A DNA stretch of 64,000 nucleotides from Mycobacterium sp. 852002-50816_SCH5313054-b (GTDB lineage: Bacteria > Actinomycetota > Actinomycetes > Mycobacteriales > Mycobacteriaceae): NCBI RefSeq assembly GCF_001667185.1, contig NZ_LZIC01000041.1, positions 62,001 to 126,000 of the forward strand, in the 5' to 3' direction. The notes beneath the pieces were generated by a model. It saw only the letters and a program-made list of their open reading frames with translations. It was not told the origin of the DNA and did no database searches. Of this stretch, positions 8,066 through 14,502 are shown piece by piece (positions within the stretch are counted from its first letter, which is position 1; every line of letters starts with the position of its first letter). Made by a program: the position numbers and the translations under genes.

Positions 8066-8209
8066 ATGACATGTCCCGCATGTGGGCGCCCAATCCCGTT
8101 ACGCCCCGGCCCGTCTCAGCGACTCTGCGACGACTGCTGGCGCGATCGACTCCACGTCATAGCACAACGACTCGACAAACTCCCCGAAAAGACAGCCCTG
8201 CGCGATTAG
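8066..8209 (+). CDS. 47-residue zinc-ribbon protein
   Basis: ATG 8066 to TAG 8209. The product begins MTCPACGRPIPLRPG and continues to LCDDCWRDRL, giving two CxxC knuckles 15 residues apart, the layout of a small treble-clef or zinc ribbon, followed by a charged helix (HVIAQRLDKLPEKTALRD). It is too short for most gene finders. It lies just after the winged-helix gene and ends four bases into the convergent membrane-protein gene. A nucleic-acid-binding or protein-adaptor role is possible; no family name is claimed. Confidence 0.6.
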   Translation: MTCPACGRPIPLRPGPSQRLCDDCWRDRLHVIAQRLDKLPEKTALRD

Positions 8210-8976
8210 GCACTCCAAGGCTTCACTTCGCTGTAGCCCAATGGGCGGCCAATCCCGTAATGCTCTACTGGCGGGGTGTCGAGCTGCTCCAGGTTGCCGG
8301 TCGGCACACGCCTGATCCAATGTCGACCCGCTCCATCGGTGAAGGCTACTTCCAGGCCGAGCCGACCCGCCGGCACCATACTTGTCGGACCGGCCAAGGG
8401 CAGCCAATACGTGTTGGGCGGTAGCACCTGAACGACCGCTCGCATTCGGTCCGGAGGTTCACCGGGTCGCGGATTTCGATAGTGGGCTTCGATTTCCTCA
8501 CCCGTGCGGGGCGCAGCGCCTTGGATCCAGACGATGTGTACGACCACTTCGTACACTGCTTCCGCTGAACTGTTGGCGAGGTGGACAGACTGCGCGTTTT
8601 GGCAAGGTCCAAATGCGGGGGGAAAGATGTCTGCTCGCGGAATGGAAGGAGGAAGCGGAGTCGTCCATCCGGAGATCTGTCGGGCCTGAGCGAGCCGCTT
8701 CTCGCGGTTCGCCTGTGCCATCAAGTAGAGGCCTTGCCCAACACCCCACGCCAGGGTTCCGACGGTGCCGACGGCAGCGAAGCACGCAGCCGCGGTGCCC
8801 CACTCCCAGTGCTCGAGATGACGGGTGTTGAGCTTCAGGGTCTGGACCACCGCCAGGAAGCCCAAGTAAGCCCCAATAGCGAGAAATACCAATCCGAGCC
8901 AGCTCGCCTTCGCCGACCACCTTCTCCAAATCCAGGCGATCGCATTGCCGAGCGACTTAAACCATTTAGCGGTCAT
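8206..8976 (-). CDS. Membrane protein of unknown function, reverse-strand cargo
   Basis: 256 residues. Two transmembrane helices are visible near the N-terminus (about 25-45, ASWLGLVFLAIGAYLGFLAV, and about 60-85, GTAAACFAAVGTVGTLAWG), followed by a basic helix and a roughly 150-residue soluble domain with several Pro and Trp residues. No catalytic motif was recognised. It is transcribed against the replication and packaging genes. In mycobacterial prophages such oppositely oriented genes are often expressed in the lysogen and can affect superinfection; that is an inference from position only. Start at ATG 8976 leaves 32 bases to a strong terminator, so its promoter must overlap or the message may be leaderless. 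Confidence 0.65.
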   Translation of the reverse strand: MTAKWFKSLGNAIAWIWRRWSAKASWLGLVFLAIGAYLGFLAVVQTLKLNTRHLEHWEWGTAAACFAAVGTVGTLAWGVGQGLYLMAQANREKRLAQARQISGWTTPLPPSIPRADIFPPAFGPCQNAQSVHLANSSAEAVYEVVVHIVWIQGAAPRTGEEIEAHYRNPRPGEPPDRMRAVVQVLPPNTYWLPLAGPTSMVPAGRLGLEVAFTDGAGRHWIRRVPTGNLEQLDTPPVEHYGIGRPLGYSEVKPWSA

Positions 8977-9008
8977 CGGCGTGCAGCTTATCCGGGAGTA
9001 GGTTCACC

Positions 9009-9043
9009 GAGAAAGCCCCTCAGTTGATCTGAGGGGCTTTCTC
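9009..9043. terminator. Perfect 15-bp bidirectional terminator hairpin
   Basis: GAGAAAGCCCCTCAG (9009-9023), a 5-base loop, and its exact complement CTGAGGGGCTTTCTC (9029-9043). It ends the reverse-strand small-protein operon (9056-9536) and isolates it from the next reverse gene at 8976. The T-rich outer stem on both sides is compatible with Rho-independent termination in either direction. Confidence 0.8.
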
Positions 9044-9055
9044 TAGCTCTGGCGC

Positions 9056-9373
9056 TTACACGAACACACGGTGCAGGCGCAGATGCCCGACGTGGCTGAG
9101 ATGAGCAAAACGCGCTACACGCATAAGAGGCAGCCCTGAGAGAGCCAGCGCGACGATCATCGTGTCAACGACAAGCATCGAAGGGCAGTCTCGACGCTTG
9201 ATCGCGCAGACGATTCTCACCCCGATCTCGAAAGCGAAGAACAGCAGAATCGTCGTGTCGATGCGCTCGGCGATCTCATCGCGAGTCATCTCAGCCCATA
9301 CGGCAACCGGGATGTTGATCAGAATCGCTGACGTGACGACGCGCTCAGCGAGAACATGCACGCAGGCGCTCAT
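9056..9373 (-). CDS. Small multi-pass membrane protein, voltage-sensor-like
   Basis: 105 residues from ATG 9373, overlapping the stop of the 27-codon ORF (ATGA). Hydrophobic segments lie at about 10-27 (VTSAILINIPVAVWAEM), 36-54 (TTILLFFAFEIGVRIVCAI) and 64-78 (VVDTMIVALALSG). These are followed by a helix with regularly spaced basic residues (LMRVARFAHLSH, then LRLHR). The D/E pattern in the first helices plus an Arg/His-bearing fourth helix recalls the S1-S4 voltage-sensor domain of ion channels, without a pore. This resemblance is by eye only. A role in membrane-based superinfection exclusion is conceivable but not shown. Confidence 0.6.
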   Translation of the reverse strand: MSACVHVLAERVVTSAILINIPVAVWAEMTRDEIAERIDTTILLFFAFEIGVRIVCAIKRRDCPSMLVVDTMIVALALSGLPLMRVARFAHLSHVGHLRLHRVFV

Positions 9374-9453
9374 GACCGATCCTCGTCGTACGCGTCGAAT
9401 GGGGCTTCGACGTTCCACCAGAACGTCAATTCGGATGTCTCGTACGCAATCAT
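9370..9453 (-). CDS. 27-residue acidic small ORF
   Basis: ATG 9453 to TGA 9370: MIAYETSELTFWWNVEAPFD then AYDEDRS. It is acidic with two adjacent tryptophans and no membrane segment. Its start overlaps the stop of the upstream 28-codon ORF (ATGA) and its stop overlaps the start of the membrane protein (ATGA), so all three appear translationally coupled. The two precise overlaps are the main evidence that it is translated. Confidence 0.5.
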   Translation of the reverse strand: MIAYETSELTFWWNVEAPFDAYDEDRS

Positions 9454-9536
9454 CGCCCGACCGCCTTCACAGTGGCGAACAGAACACCCGCGATGAACAG
9501 CGTCGCGAGCAACACAGCAGCGATAACGATGGACAT
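9450..9536 (-). CDS. 28-residue single-span membrane peptide
   Basis: ATG 9536 to TGA 9450. The product is one hydrophobic helix, MSIVIAAVLLATLFIAGVLF, followed by a short tail (ATVKAVGR). An AAGGGA ribosome-binding site stands 7 bases before the ATG. It is the first gene of a three-gene operon read from the TATAAT promoter at 9595-9600. Single-span peptides of this size can be holin-like, toxin-like or regulators of a partner membrane protein; here the partner could be the 105-residue protein. Confidence 0.55.
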   Translation of the reverse strand: MSIVIAAVLLATLFIAGVLFATVKAVGR

Positions 9537-9571
9537 AGTCGTTCCCTTCAAGGAATTGGAATTTGGAATTC

Positions 9572-9600
9572 GTGCGCTCAAACGCACAAACACTATTATA
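9572..9600 (-). promoter_or_regulatory. Promoter and operator-like repeat of the small-protein operon
   Basis: On the minus strand a perfect TATAAT -10 box occupies 9600-9595. Just downstream lies the inverted repeat GTGCG-N6-CGCAC (9572-9587), which could be an operator or a 5' hairpin. The AATTCC motif is repeated three times between it and the ribosome-binding site. No convincing -35 box was found. Confidence 0.5.
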
Positions 9601-9677
9601 GTCAACTGAACTCGATTGCGACACAGCATCATTGGAAGTACAAAGGCGAAATTCGCTACGTGGCAACGTGTTCAAAG

Positions 9678-9917
9678 ATGCGTACTCTTGCGTGCGTGCC
9701 AGAGAACCGTCACCGCCTTTGCAACGCCTGCTACAGCGCCCCCGCAGAACCCGCTGGCTGGCGCTGCACCACCTGCGCGCGTGCGCGCCCCAACCCGAGC
9801 GCACCCAACGCGCTGCGCACCGCAGCCGCAGCGCTCGGCGACACACCTAACACACCCGACGTGCTCACGGCGAGTTGGCAGGCGGACGACGACGTATTCG
9901 ACGACGGCGTGATCTAG
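9678..9917 (+). CDS. 79-residue zinc-finger-like protein
   Basis: ATG 9678 to TAG 9917. The N-terminal part has two CxxC pairs (LCNACYS and RCTTCAR) 10 residues apart plus an earlier Cys (TLACVPEN), a layout that can bind one zinc. The C-terminal half is Ala/Thr-rich and then acidic (WQADDDVFDDGVI). It opens the rightward packaging half of the element. No family was recognised. Together with the 47-residue protein at 8066 it makes two tiny zinc proteins in the element. Confidence 0.5.
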   Translation: MRTLACVPENRHRLCNACYSAPAEPAGWRCTTCARARPNPSAPNALRTAAAALGDTPNTPDVLTASWQADDDVFDDGVI

Positions 9918-10174
9918 TCGCGCGAGCTTCTACCTGCAAGCAGCACAACACGCACCGACCTGAGCTGCAGCAATGCGCCCAAATGAACACTCCCAGCACC
10001 TAAACACTCACCGTCGCAATATATTTCAGATCAGCGACATGTCAGTCGCACGCGCTTTGGGGGGGAGGGTCGGCCAGGGAGCCAGAAGTCACGACGACTG
10101 CAAGGCACTTCGAAATCCTGCTGGCAGCGGCTCATCCATTTTTTTAAGGGGCTTTGGCGCTCTAAAATTGATGG
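9918..10174. other. Non-coding gap before terS; possible packaging-site region
   Basis: No supported gene in 257 bases. It includes a run of seven G (near 10060), and a stretch of seven T near 10140 just before terS. In HK97-like phages the cos or pac site lies directly upstream of terS, so this is the natural place to look for one; no specific site could be identified. Confidence 0.35.
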
Positions 10175-10519
10175 ATGCCAGCGCCGCGTGGTCTCAATTC
10201 GCGAGGCCGCGCGTTCTGGAAAGCGGTCACAGAGCGCTATGAAATGAATCCCGCTGAGGCGCTGATCCTGCATGAATTGTGCCGTGTGGCTGATGAACTC
10301 GATCGCGTGGATTCGGAGTTGAAAATAGCGGGTGAGCTTGTGGTTAATGGTTCGACTGGTCAGCCGCGTGCGCACCCGTTGCTGGCGGTGCGCGTCGAGT
10401 TGGAGAAGACCGCTGACGTGTTGTCGAGGCGGCTTGCGCTGCCCGACGATCGGCTCGCGGTGAAACGCTCCAACAATGCGGCGCAGGCCGGTAAAGCGCG
10501 GTGGAGTAGGGGTGCTTGA
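10175..10519 (+). CDS. Terminase small subunit, P27 family
   Basis: 114 residues. The opening GLNSRGRAFWKAVTERYEMN and the following LILHELCRVADELDRVDSEL helices, then HPLLAVRVELEKTADVLSRR, match the P27-type phage terminase small subunit, which recognises the packaging site and forms a ring that feeds DNA to the large subunit. phiRv1 and phiRv2 of M. tuberculosis carry a comparable gene. No large terminase follows; instead three short genes and the capsid gene come next. Its stop codon shares one base with the next ATG. Confidence 0.85.
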   Translation: MPAPRGLNSRGRAFWKAVTERYEMNPAEALILHELCRVADELDRVDSELKIAGELVVNGSTGQPRAHPLLAVRVELEKTADVLSRRLALPDDRLAVKRSNNAAQAGKARWSRGA

Positions 10520-10734
10520 TGGCGGGAATGCGGAGTTTTGCGCCAGTTTGGCCGAAGGATCTGGTCGAATTTGACCCCGATCGGCTCTATGTCGTGTCGC
10601 GTGACGGGTCAGCGTTCACGGGTCGAAAGTCATGGCATCTGCACCGCGCTCGTGTCGCGAAAGCTCTGGGAATGTCCGACCGCGTTGTGTTGGATGAGAT
10701 CATCGCCGGAACGAATCGAGTGGTGGATGTTTGA
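10519..10734 (+). CDS. 71-residue hypothetical phage protein
   Basis: Starts at ATG 10519, sharing an A with the TGA of terS. The sequence FAPVWPKDLVEFDPDRLYVV followed by GRKSWHLHRARVAKALGMSD suggests a small alpha/beta domain. No family was recognised. Its end overlaps the next gene by eight bases, so it belongs to the packaging operon. Confidence 0.55.
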   Translation: MAGMRSFAPVWPKDLVEFDPDRLYVVSRDGSAFTGRKSWHLHRARVAKALGMSDRVVLDEIIAGTNRVVDV

Positions 10735-11032
10735 CGTATTCGCCCGTGAGGCTTGCGCGTTCTTGAACGGCTTCGACGCGCTGGAGCTGGACGACCGCGC
10801 TGATTTCGTGAATTTCGATGACAGCGAGAAGGCGAAAGTTCGCACCGTCATCGGACAGGCGGAGTGGTTCCGTGATCAGCGGAACTCCCCATTCGCAGAT
10901 CTCACATTGCCCCAGTTGCTGGTGATCGATCTCGGTGACTCGTTTCTCAGGTGGTGCGCCGATCGGACGAACAACGAGCGGTTGGCTGAAATGTTCGATT
11001 GCCGCTGGTCGATCGAGGCGCTCGATGACTGA
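10727..11032 (+). CDS. 101-residue acidic hypothetical phage protein
   Basis: Starts at ATG 10727 inside the end of the preceding gene. Strongly acidic (GFDALELDDRADFVNFDDSE) and mostly helical. No motif was recognised. The position between terS and capsid is where phiRv2-like elements keep small unknown genes. Eight-base overlaps on both sides support translation as part of a coupled operon. Confidence 0.55.
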   Translation: MFDVFAREACAFLNGFDALELDDRADFVNFDDSEKAKVRTVIGQAEWFRDQRNSPFADLTLPQLLVIDLGDSFLRWCADRTNNERLAEMFDCRWSIEALDD

Positions 11033-11534
11033 CGCTCCTGCTGAATTGACGGCGCTGATCCGCGCCGCGCAGACCCTCGATGACCCCAATGTCAGCGTGG
11101 AGCAGATCGAAGCGGTCGGCCGTCTCATCGCGGTGCTGCTGAACAACATCAACTACAACTCGGACGCCGGCACCGCTGATGTGCTGACTACCGGGTTGCT
11201 GTGGAGCACCCGCGAGTGGTGTGCCGAGCTGCAGGGTGAAGTCGATGACTGGGCGCCCAAATCGTGTGACGTGACGGTCCGAAGCGCCGACGGGGGCGTT
11301 GTCAGCGGTTGGCCCGCCGTCGTCTCGTCGCGCACGTCCCGGCGGCGCGAGATGTGGCTCCGGGATCGCATCGACGCTGAGCGGTACGTGTACGGTGAGG
11401 TCCGTTCGCGGTCGCTGATCGAGCACACCACCGCTGAGCCACCCGGTGAGACACGAAGAGCGGTCGACCCAACTCACGACACGGCCGAGTCGCGCATACC
11501 GCCTGATGCAGATCAGACGGTGGTTTTCGTGTAA
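11025..11534 (+). CDS. 169-residue hypothetical phage protein
   Basis: Begins at ATG 11025 (MTDAPAELTALIRAAQTLDD), overlapping the previous gene by eight bases. The N-terminal 70 residues are helical (EQIEAVGRLIAVLLNNINYN), and the C-terminal part from about 75 is Arg/Ser/Asp-rich and probably disordered. It occupies the position where a prohead protease would be expected before the capsid, but no HK97 protease catalytic Ser/His pattern was found. Function unknown. Confidence 0.5.
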   Translation: MTDAPAELTALIRAAQTLDDPNVSVEQIEAVGRLIAVLLNNINYNSDAGTADVLTTGLLWSTREWCAELQGEVDDWAPKSCDVTVRSADGGVVSGWPAVVSSRTSRRREMWLRDRIDAERYVYGEVRSRSLIEHTTAEPPGETRRAVDPTHDTAESRIPPDADQTVVFV

Positions 11535-11555
11535 CACTTGATGCGGCGCAGATAG

Positions 11556-11726
11556 TTGTTGCGCCGCACCATAATTCAATACCGCACCCGTTTTCCCGAT
11601 CTCGATTCGAAGGATCTCCGGGACCTCAAGCCGCCACCTGGGATGGGTTGGCCGCCGCACGTAGCCCCGTCGAGCACCGAGAAGAAAGACGAAGAATCCG
11701 GGACCCCCAAACATTCGTGGCCCTGA
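11556..11726 (+). CDS. Possible 56-codon ORF with TTG start
   Basis: An open frame from TTG 11556 to TGA 11726 reads LRRTIIQYRTRFPDLDSKDL then RDLKPPPGMGWPPHVAPSST and a charged tail. The composition is protein-like, with several charged residues and few rare codons. The start is weak and it sits across a 9-bp inverted repeat (TGCGGCGCA/TGCGCCGCA, 11542-11550 and 11560-11568). It could be the remnant of a longer gene between 11025 and the capsid. Confidence 0.3.
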   Translation: MLRRTIIQYRTRFPDLDSKDLRDLKPPPGMGWPPHVAPSSTEKKDEESGTPKHSWP

Positions 11727-11777
11727 ACGCACGATCTGTTTGTGCTGCCTTCAGGGCGCATAGGGAGGTTCCCAAAC

Positions 11778-13058
11778 ATGTTGAATCAGATGCAGATTCA
11801 TGCACGCCAAAAATCACTTCAGACCGACGTCGATTCCGCGTACGCCGACCTGGTCGCTGGCCGCATCTCGCAGTCCCGCTTCGACCACGTGATGAATCGA
11901 GCCGAGGCTGAGCTGGGCAAGCTGAAAGACGCCAGCGCTGCTCGCGGCAAGGCCCTCGGCTTCGCGTCGTGTGCGTCACCGGATGAGTATGACCCGTCGA
12001 GCGAGCGTGCACGCGGCGTGAAGCAGAAGAACTTGACACCGGCCGACATGCCGCAGCACGAGCTGGAGAATATGTTCCACGCGGCGCAACGCCGACAACC
12101 GTACCGCTGTGAAATCAACAGCAAGGCGTTCGGCCCCGACGCGCTGGGTGTGCGCAGTAAGGCACCGGGTTCGCCTGTGTTTGAAGGCAATCCGCTGTCA
12201 GGTGGGTTGCTGCCACCGGTCAACATCCCCGGCTTGACGATGGGCCTCCGATACGAAAGCACGGTGGTTCGTATCTCTGACCATCTGCCCACGATCACTG
12301 TCGATGCCCCCGCTATCGAGTACGTGGCTCACGTTGGTGACACCAACATCCCGCAAGTCACCGTCGAAGGCGGCGTGAAAATCGACATCGGAGAGCAGTG
12401 GACCACCAAGACGTGCTCACCGATCAAGCTGGCGGCTCTGGCGAGCGCCTCGATGGAAATCCTCAACGATTTTTCGGAGTTCGCGGGCTACGTGCAACGA
12501 GACCTAGTGAATGCCGTCGCCGACGCTGAGAATGATCAGATCGTTTTGGGCACGGGTGCACCCGGTATGAACGGTTTGGTTACCACGTCGGGTGCGCTTT
12601 CACGCTCTTACAACGGCTCGACAGACACTTCGGGTATCGACACCATCGTGCAAAGCTTCACCGATATCCGTGTCGGGTCAGCAAAGGGCAAGGCGGATAT
12701 GGTTTTGATCCACCCCCGCACGTGGGATTTCCTGCGCCGCACCAAAACCACGACGGGCGCTTACGTTTAGAGCATGATGGATCCCACCGGAATTGGTGAC
12801 CTCTCTACCATCTTTGGGGTTCCCGTCCTGGAAACCCGTTGGGTGCCTGAAGGAACTGCGATCACGCTGGATTCGAACCTAGCGGCGAGATTCTATGTGC
12901 GACAGTCACTCACGGTCGAGACGAATCCGTGGGGGGATGTTGAATGGTCTCAAAACTTGGTGTCCTTCAGATGTGAGGAGCGGGCGAACTTAGCGGTGCT
13001 CTATCCGCAAGCCATCTGCATTGTCGTTGGGTTGAGCAGCGATTCGGGTGCGTCGTGA
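11778..13058 (+). pseudogene. HK97-type major capsid protein interrupted by an in-frame TAG
   Basis: The reading frame from ATG 11778 (ribosome-binding AGGGAGG upstream) encodes 330 residues to a TAG at 12768-12770 and then continues in the same frame for 95 more codons to TGA 13058, giving about 426 residues, the normal length of an HK97-fold capsid protein. The N-terminal ~100 residues are the scaffold-like delta domain. Later segments such as LPPVNIPGLTMGLRYESTVV, GEQWTTKTCSPIKLAALASA and FGVPVLETRWVPEGTAI are typical of the family. The part after TAG (MMDPTGIGDLSTIFGVPVLE) is needed for the fold, so without suppression the product is truncated. A TTG-to-TAG change is one simple origin; readthrough is possible but there is no evidence for it. 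Confidence 0.85.
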
Positions 13059-13354
13059 CTGGTGGTCCTCCTGAGTTGTTGCCCGAAGGTACACCGCTAC
13101 CCGGTGGGGTGGGTGTCGCAGGCAGCAGACTCGTCACGTGGACGTACCCACCACGTGTCATCTGGGAGGGTTGGGTTGCACCAGGTGGGCAACCACCCGA
13201 CCTTGAATGGTCGGGGCCGGGGACACTTTCGGCGATTCCGAGTACGCCACCGAGTGATGCGGGACCGCCTCCGCAGCAGGGCGCGACGTACGTGCAGGTG
13301 AAACCGCTTGGTTTGGGTGGTTGGATATCTCAGTTGTCAGAGAGATGTCCGTAA
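13055..13354 (+). CDS. Pro/Gly-rich hypothetical phage protein
   Basis: 99 residues from GTG 13055, overlapping the capsid stop codon by four bases (GTGA). Rich in Pro and Gly (LLPEGTPLPGGVGVAGS, TPPSDAGPPPQQG) with a central beta-like segment LVTWTYPPRVIWEGWV. It may be a head-decoration or minor structural protein given its place just after the capsid, but no family was recognised. Confidence 0.5.
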   Translation: MTGGPPELLPEGTPLPGGVGVAGSRLVTWTYPPRVIWEGWVAPGGQPPDLEWSGPGTLSAIPSTPPSDAGPPPQQGATYVQVKPLGLGGWISQLSERCP

Positions 13355-13483
13355 TATGTTGAGGCGTGGTGAGATTCAGCCCGGCGGGGCGTGTCAGCTG
13401 GTTCTCACCCGGCGACCCCGGGAGTCTGCTGTGTTGGGGACGGACAACCCCCACTCTCGGCAGCGGACGACCGGGGTCGCCAC

Positions 13484-13598
13484 CCCTTCGGGGCTGTTGC
13501 GTTCGGAACCCTGTTTTCTCCGTTTTCCGGGGTGATGACGTTTTGGTCACGCTGATCTGGCCCGCGTTGGCTGCCCCAGCGCGAACAGCCCCGAAGGG
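13484..13598. repeat. 15-bp inverted repeat in the gap after the capsid region
   Basis: CCCTTCGGGGCTGTT at 13484-13498 and its exact complement AACAGCCCCGAAGGG at 13584-13598, 85 bases apart. Each arm also contains a short self-complementary CCCCTTCGGGG-type hairpin. The 270-base gap 13355-13624 has no supported gene. Possible terminator pair, regulatory site or scar of rearrangement. Confidence 0.45.
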
Positions 13599-13624
13599 CC
13601 CCGAATCCTGAAAGGGAGCCAGCC

Positions 13625-13849
13625 GTGAGTGCACGCGTTGATCTTGAGCGACTAGCCGCGCAGCTCGGTGACGGTCACCGCGTCGAGCAAGGCGACGACG
13701 GCTTGTGGGTGGTGCGCACCAACAGCGACGGGGCGAGAGTGCCTGTGGCGTTCATGCCCCCCGCAGAATCAACGCAGAGCGGCGAAACCAAACGCGGTTT
13801 GATACGAGTCTCGCCGAGCAGCGCGGGTATCGTGCGCTGTTGTGGCTGA
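13625..13849 (+). CDS. 74-residue hypothetical protein of the right-end cargo
   Basis: GTG 13625 preceded by AAAGGGAG about 8 bases upstream. The first 45 residues (VDLERLAAQLGDGHRVEQGD, WVVRTNSDGARVPVAFMPP) look like a compact small domain; the tail is Ser/Gly-rich. It overlaps the next gene by eight bases, suggesting they are co-translated. No family was recognised. Confidence 0.45.
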   Translation: MSARVDLERLAAQLGDGHRVEQGDDGLWVVRTNSDGARVPVAFMPPAESTQSGETKRGLIRVSPSSAGIVRCCG

Positions 13850-14228
13850 ACTCGACTACGCCTTCCTCGCCGAGTACGCGCAAATTACTGACGGTAACCT
13901 CACCGTCGTCAATGCCAGTTTCATCCACGTAAAGGTTCCCGTTCCCACGGTCTTCCAGTTGGCGATCGCCGGGCGAGTCAGGGCTCCCGCAGATGCTGGC
14001 GAGGTCAGGGTAGATATCCAGTTCAACGGACCCGATGAAAACGCACCCACCGTCAAATTTCAGATGAACCTCAATACCGAAGGTCATCCCGTGTACGACA
14101 ACAAGGTCGGGATCTTGTTTGCCGTTCGTGCCGGGGTGTTCATAGCCACGCATGGCCTCTACGTGGCCACAATCGACGTGGACGGCAAGAAAGCGAGGAC
14201 ACTCGCGTTCGAGGCCCTCCCACTGTGA
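13842..14228 (+). CDS. 128-residue beta-rich protein of unknown function
   Basis: Starts at ATG or GTG near 13842 (MAELDYAFLAEYAQITDGNL). The alternating pattern of TVVNASFIHVKVPVPTVFQL, AGEVRVDIQFNG, TVKFQMNLNT and GLYVATIDVDGKK indicates a beta-sandwich. Similar stand-alone proteins occur widely in actinobacteria with no known role. It is directly upstream of a DUF4258/DUF2283 pair and overlaps its first gene by four bases, so the three may form one cargo unit. Confidence 0.55.
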   Translation: MAELDYAFLAEYAQITDGNLTVVNASFIHVKVPVPTVFQLAIAGRVRAPADAGEVRVDIQFNGPDENAPTVKFQMNLNTEGHPVYDNKVGILFAVRAGVFIATHGLYVATIDVDGKKARTLAFEALPL

Positions 14229-14467
14229 ACATATACCTGACCAGGCACGCCCAGGAGCAGATGCAGGAGCAGGAGGACGACGTCACCGAGGAGCAGATCA
14301 AAGCAGTCCTGGACAACCACCACAGCATCCATCACGGAAGTCAGCCATCCACCATCCGTTACCTCGGTTCCATCGGCGCGCGAGAACTAAACGTTGTGGC
14401 AGAGCGGCCTGGGATCGCTCGCGAACCTGTCAAAATCGTTACGGTCTACTGGGAAGACGAAGAGTGA
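14225..14467 (+). CDS. DUF4258-like small protein (possible toxin)
   Basis: 80 residues from GTG 14225 in a GTGA overlap with the preceding gene. The order LTRHAQEQMQEQ, EEQIKAVLDN, then RELNVVAERPG and VKIVTVYWEDEE is the DUF4258 pattern (an N-terminal HxxxR-like helix, a later beta strand ending in TVYW). DUF4258 proteins are distant relatives of RelE/BrnT folds and are often next to DUF2283 genes, as here. Toxin activity is inferred from this pairing, not seen. Confidence 0.6.
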   Translation: MNIYLTRHAQEQMQEQEDDVTEEQIKAVLDNHHSIHHGSQPSTIRYLGSIGARELNVVAERPGIAREPVKIVTVYWEDEE

Positions 14468-14502
14468 TCGAACATGACAGCTGTTCAAGCTAGGATTAGA
14501 AC

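Noticed and set aside
8071..8424. 117-codon open frame on the plus strand
   Set aside because: It overlaps both the zinc-ribbon ORF and the membrane-protein gene and looks like low-complexity translation; only its upstream frame extension (7980-8065) was of interest.
9162..9677. N-terminal two-thirds of a long plus-strand frame
   Set aside because: It is antisense to the membrane-protein micro-operon, which has promoter, overlaps and terminator. Only the part from ATG 9678 was kept.
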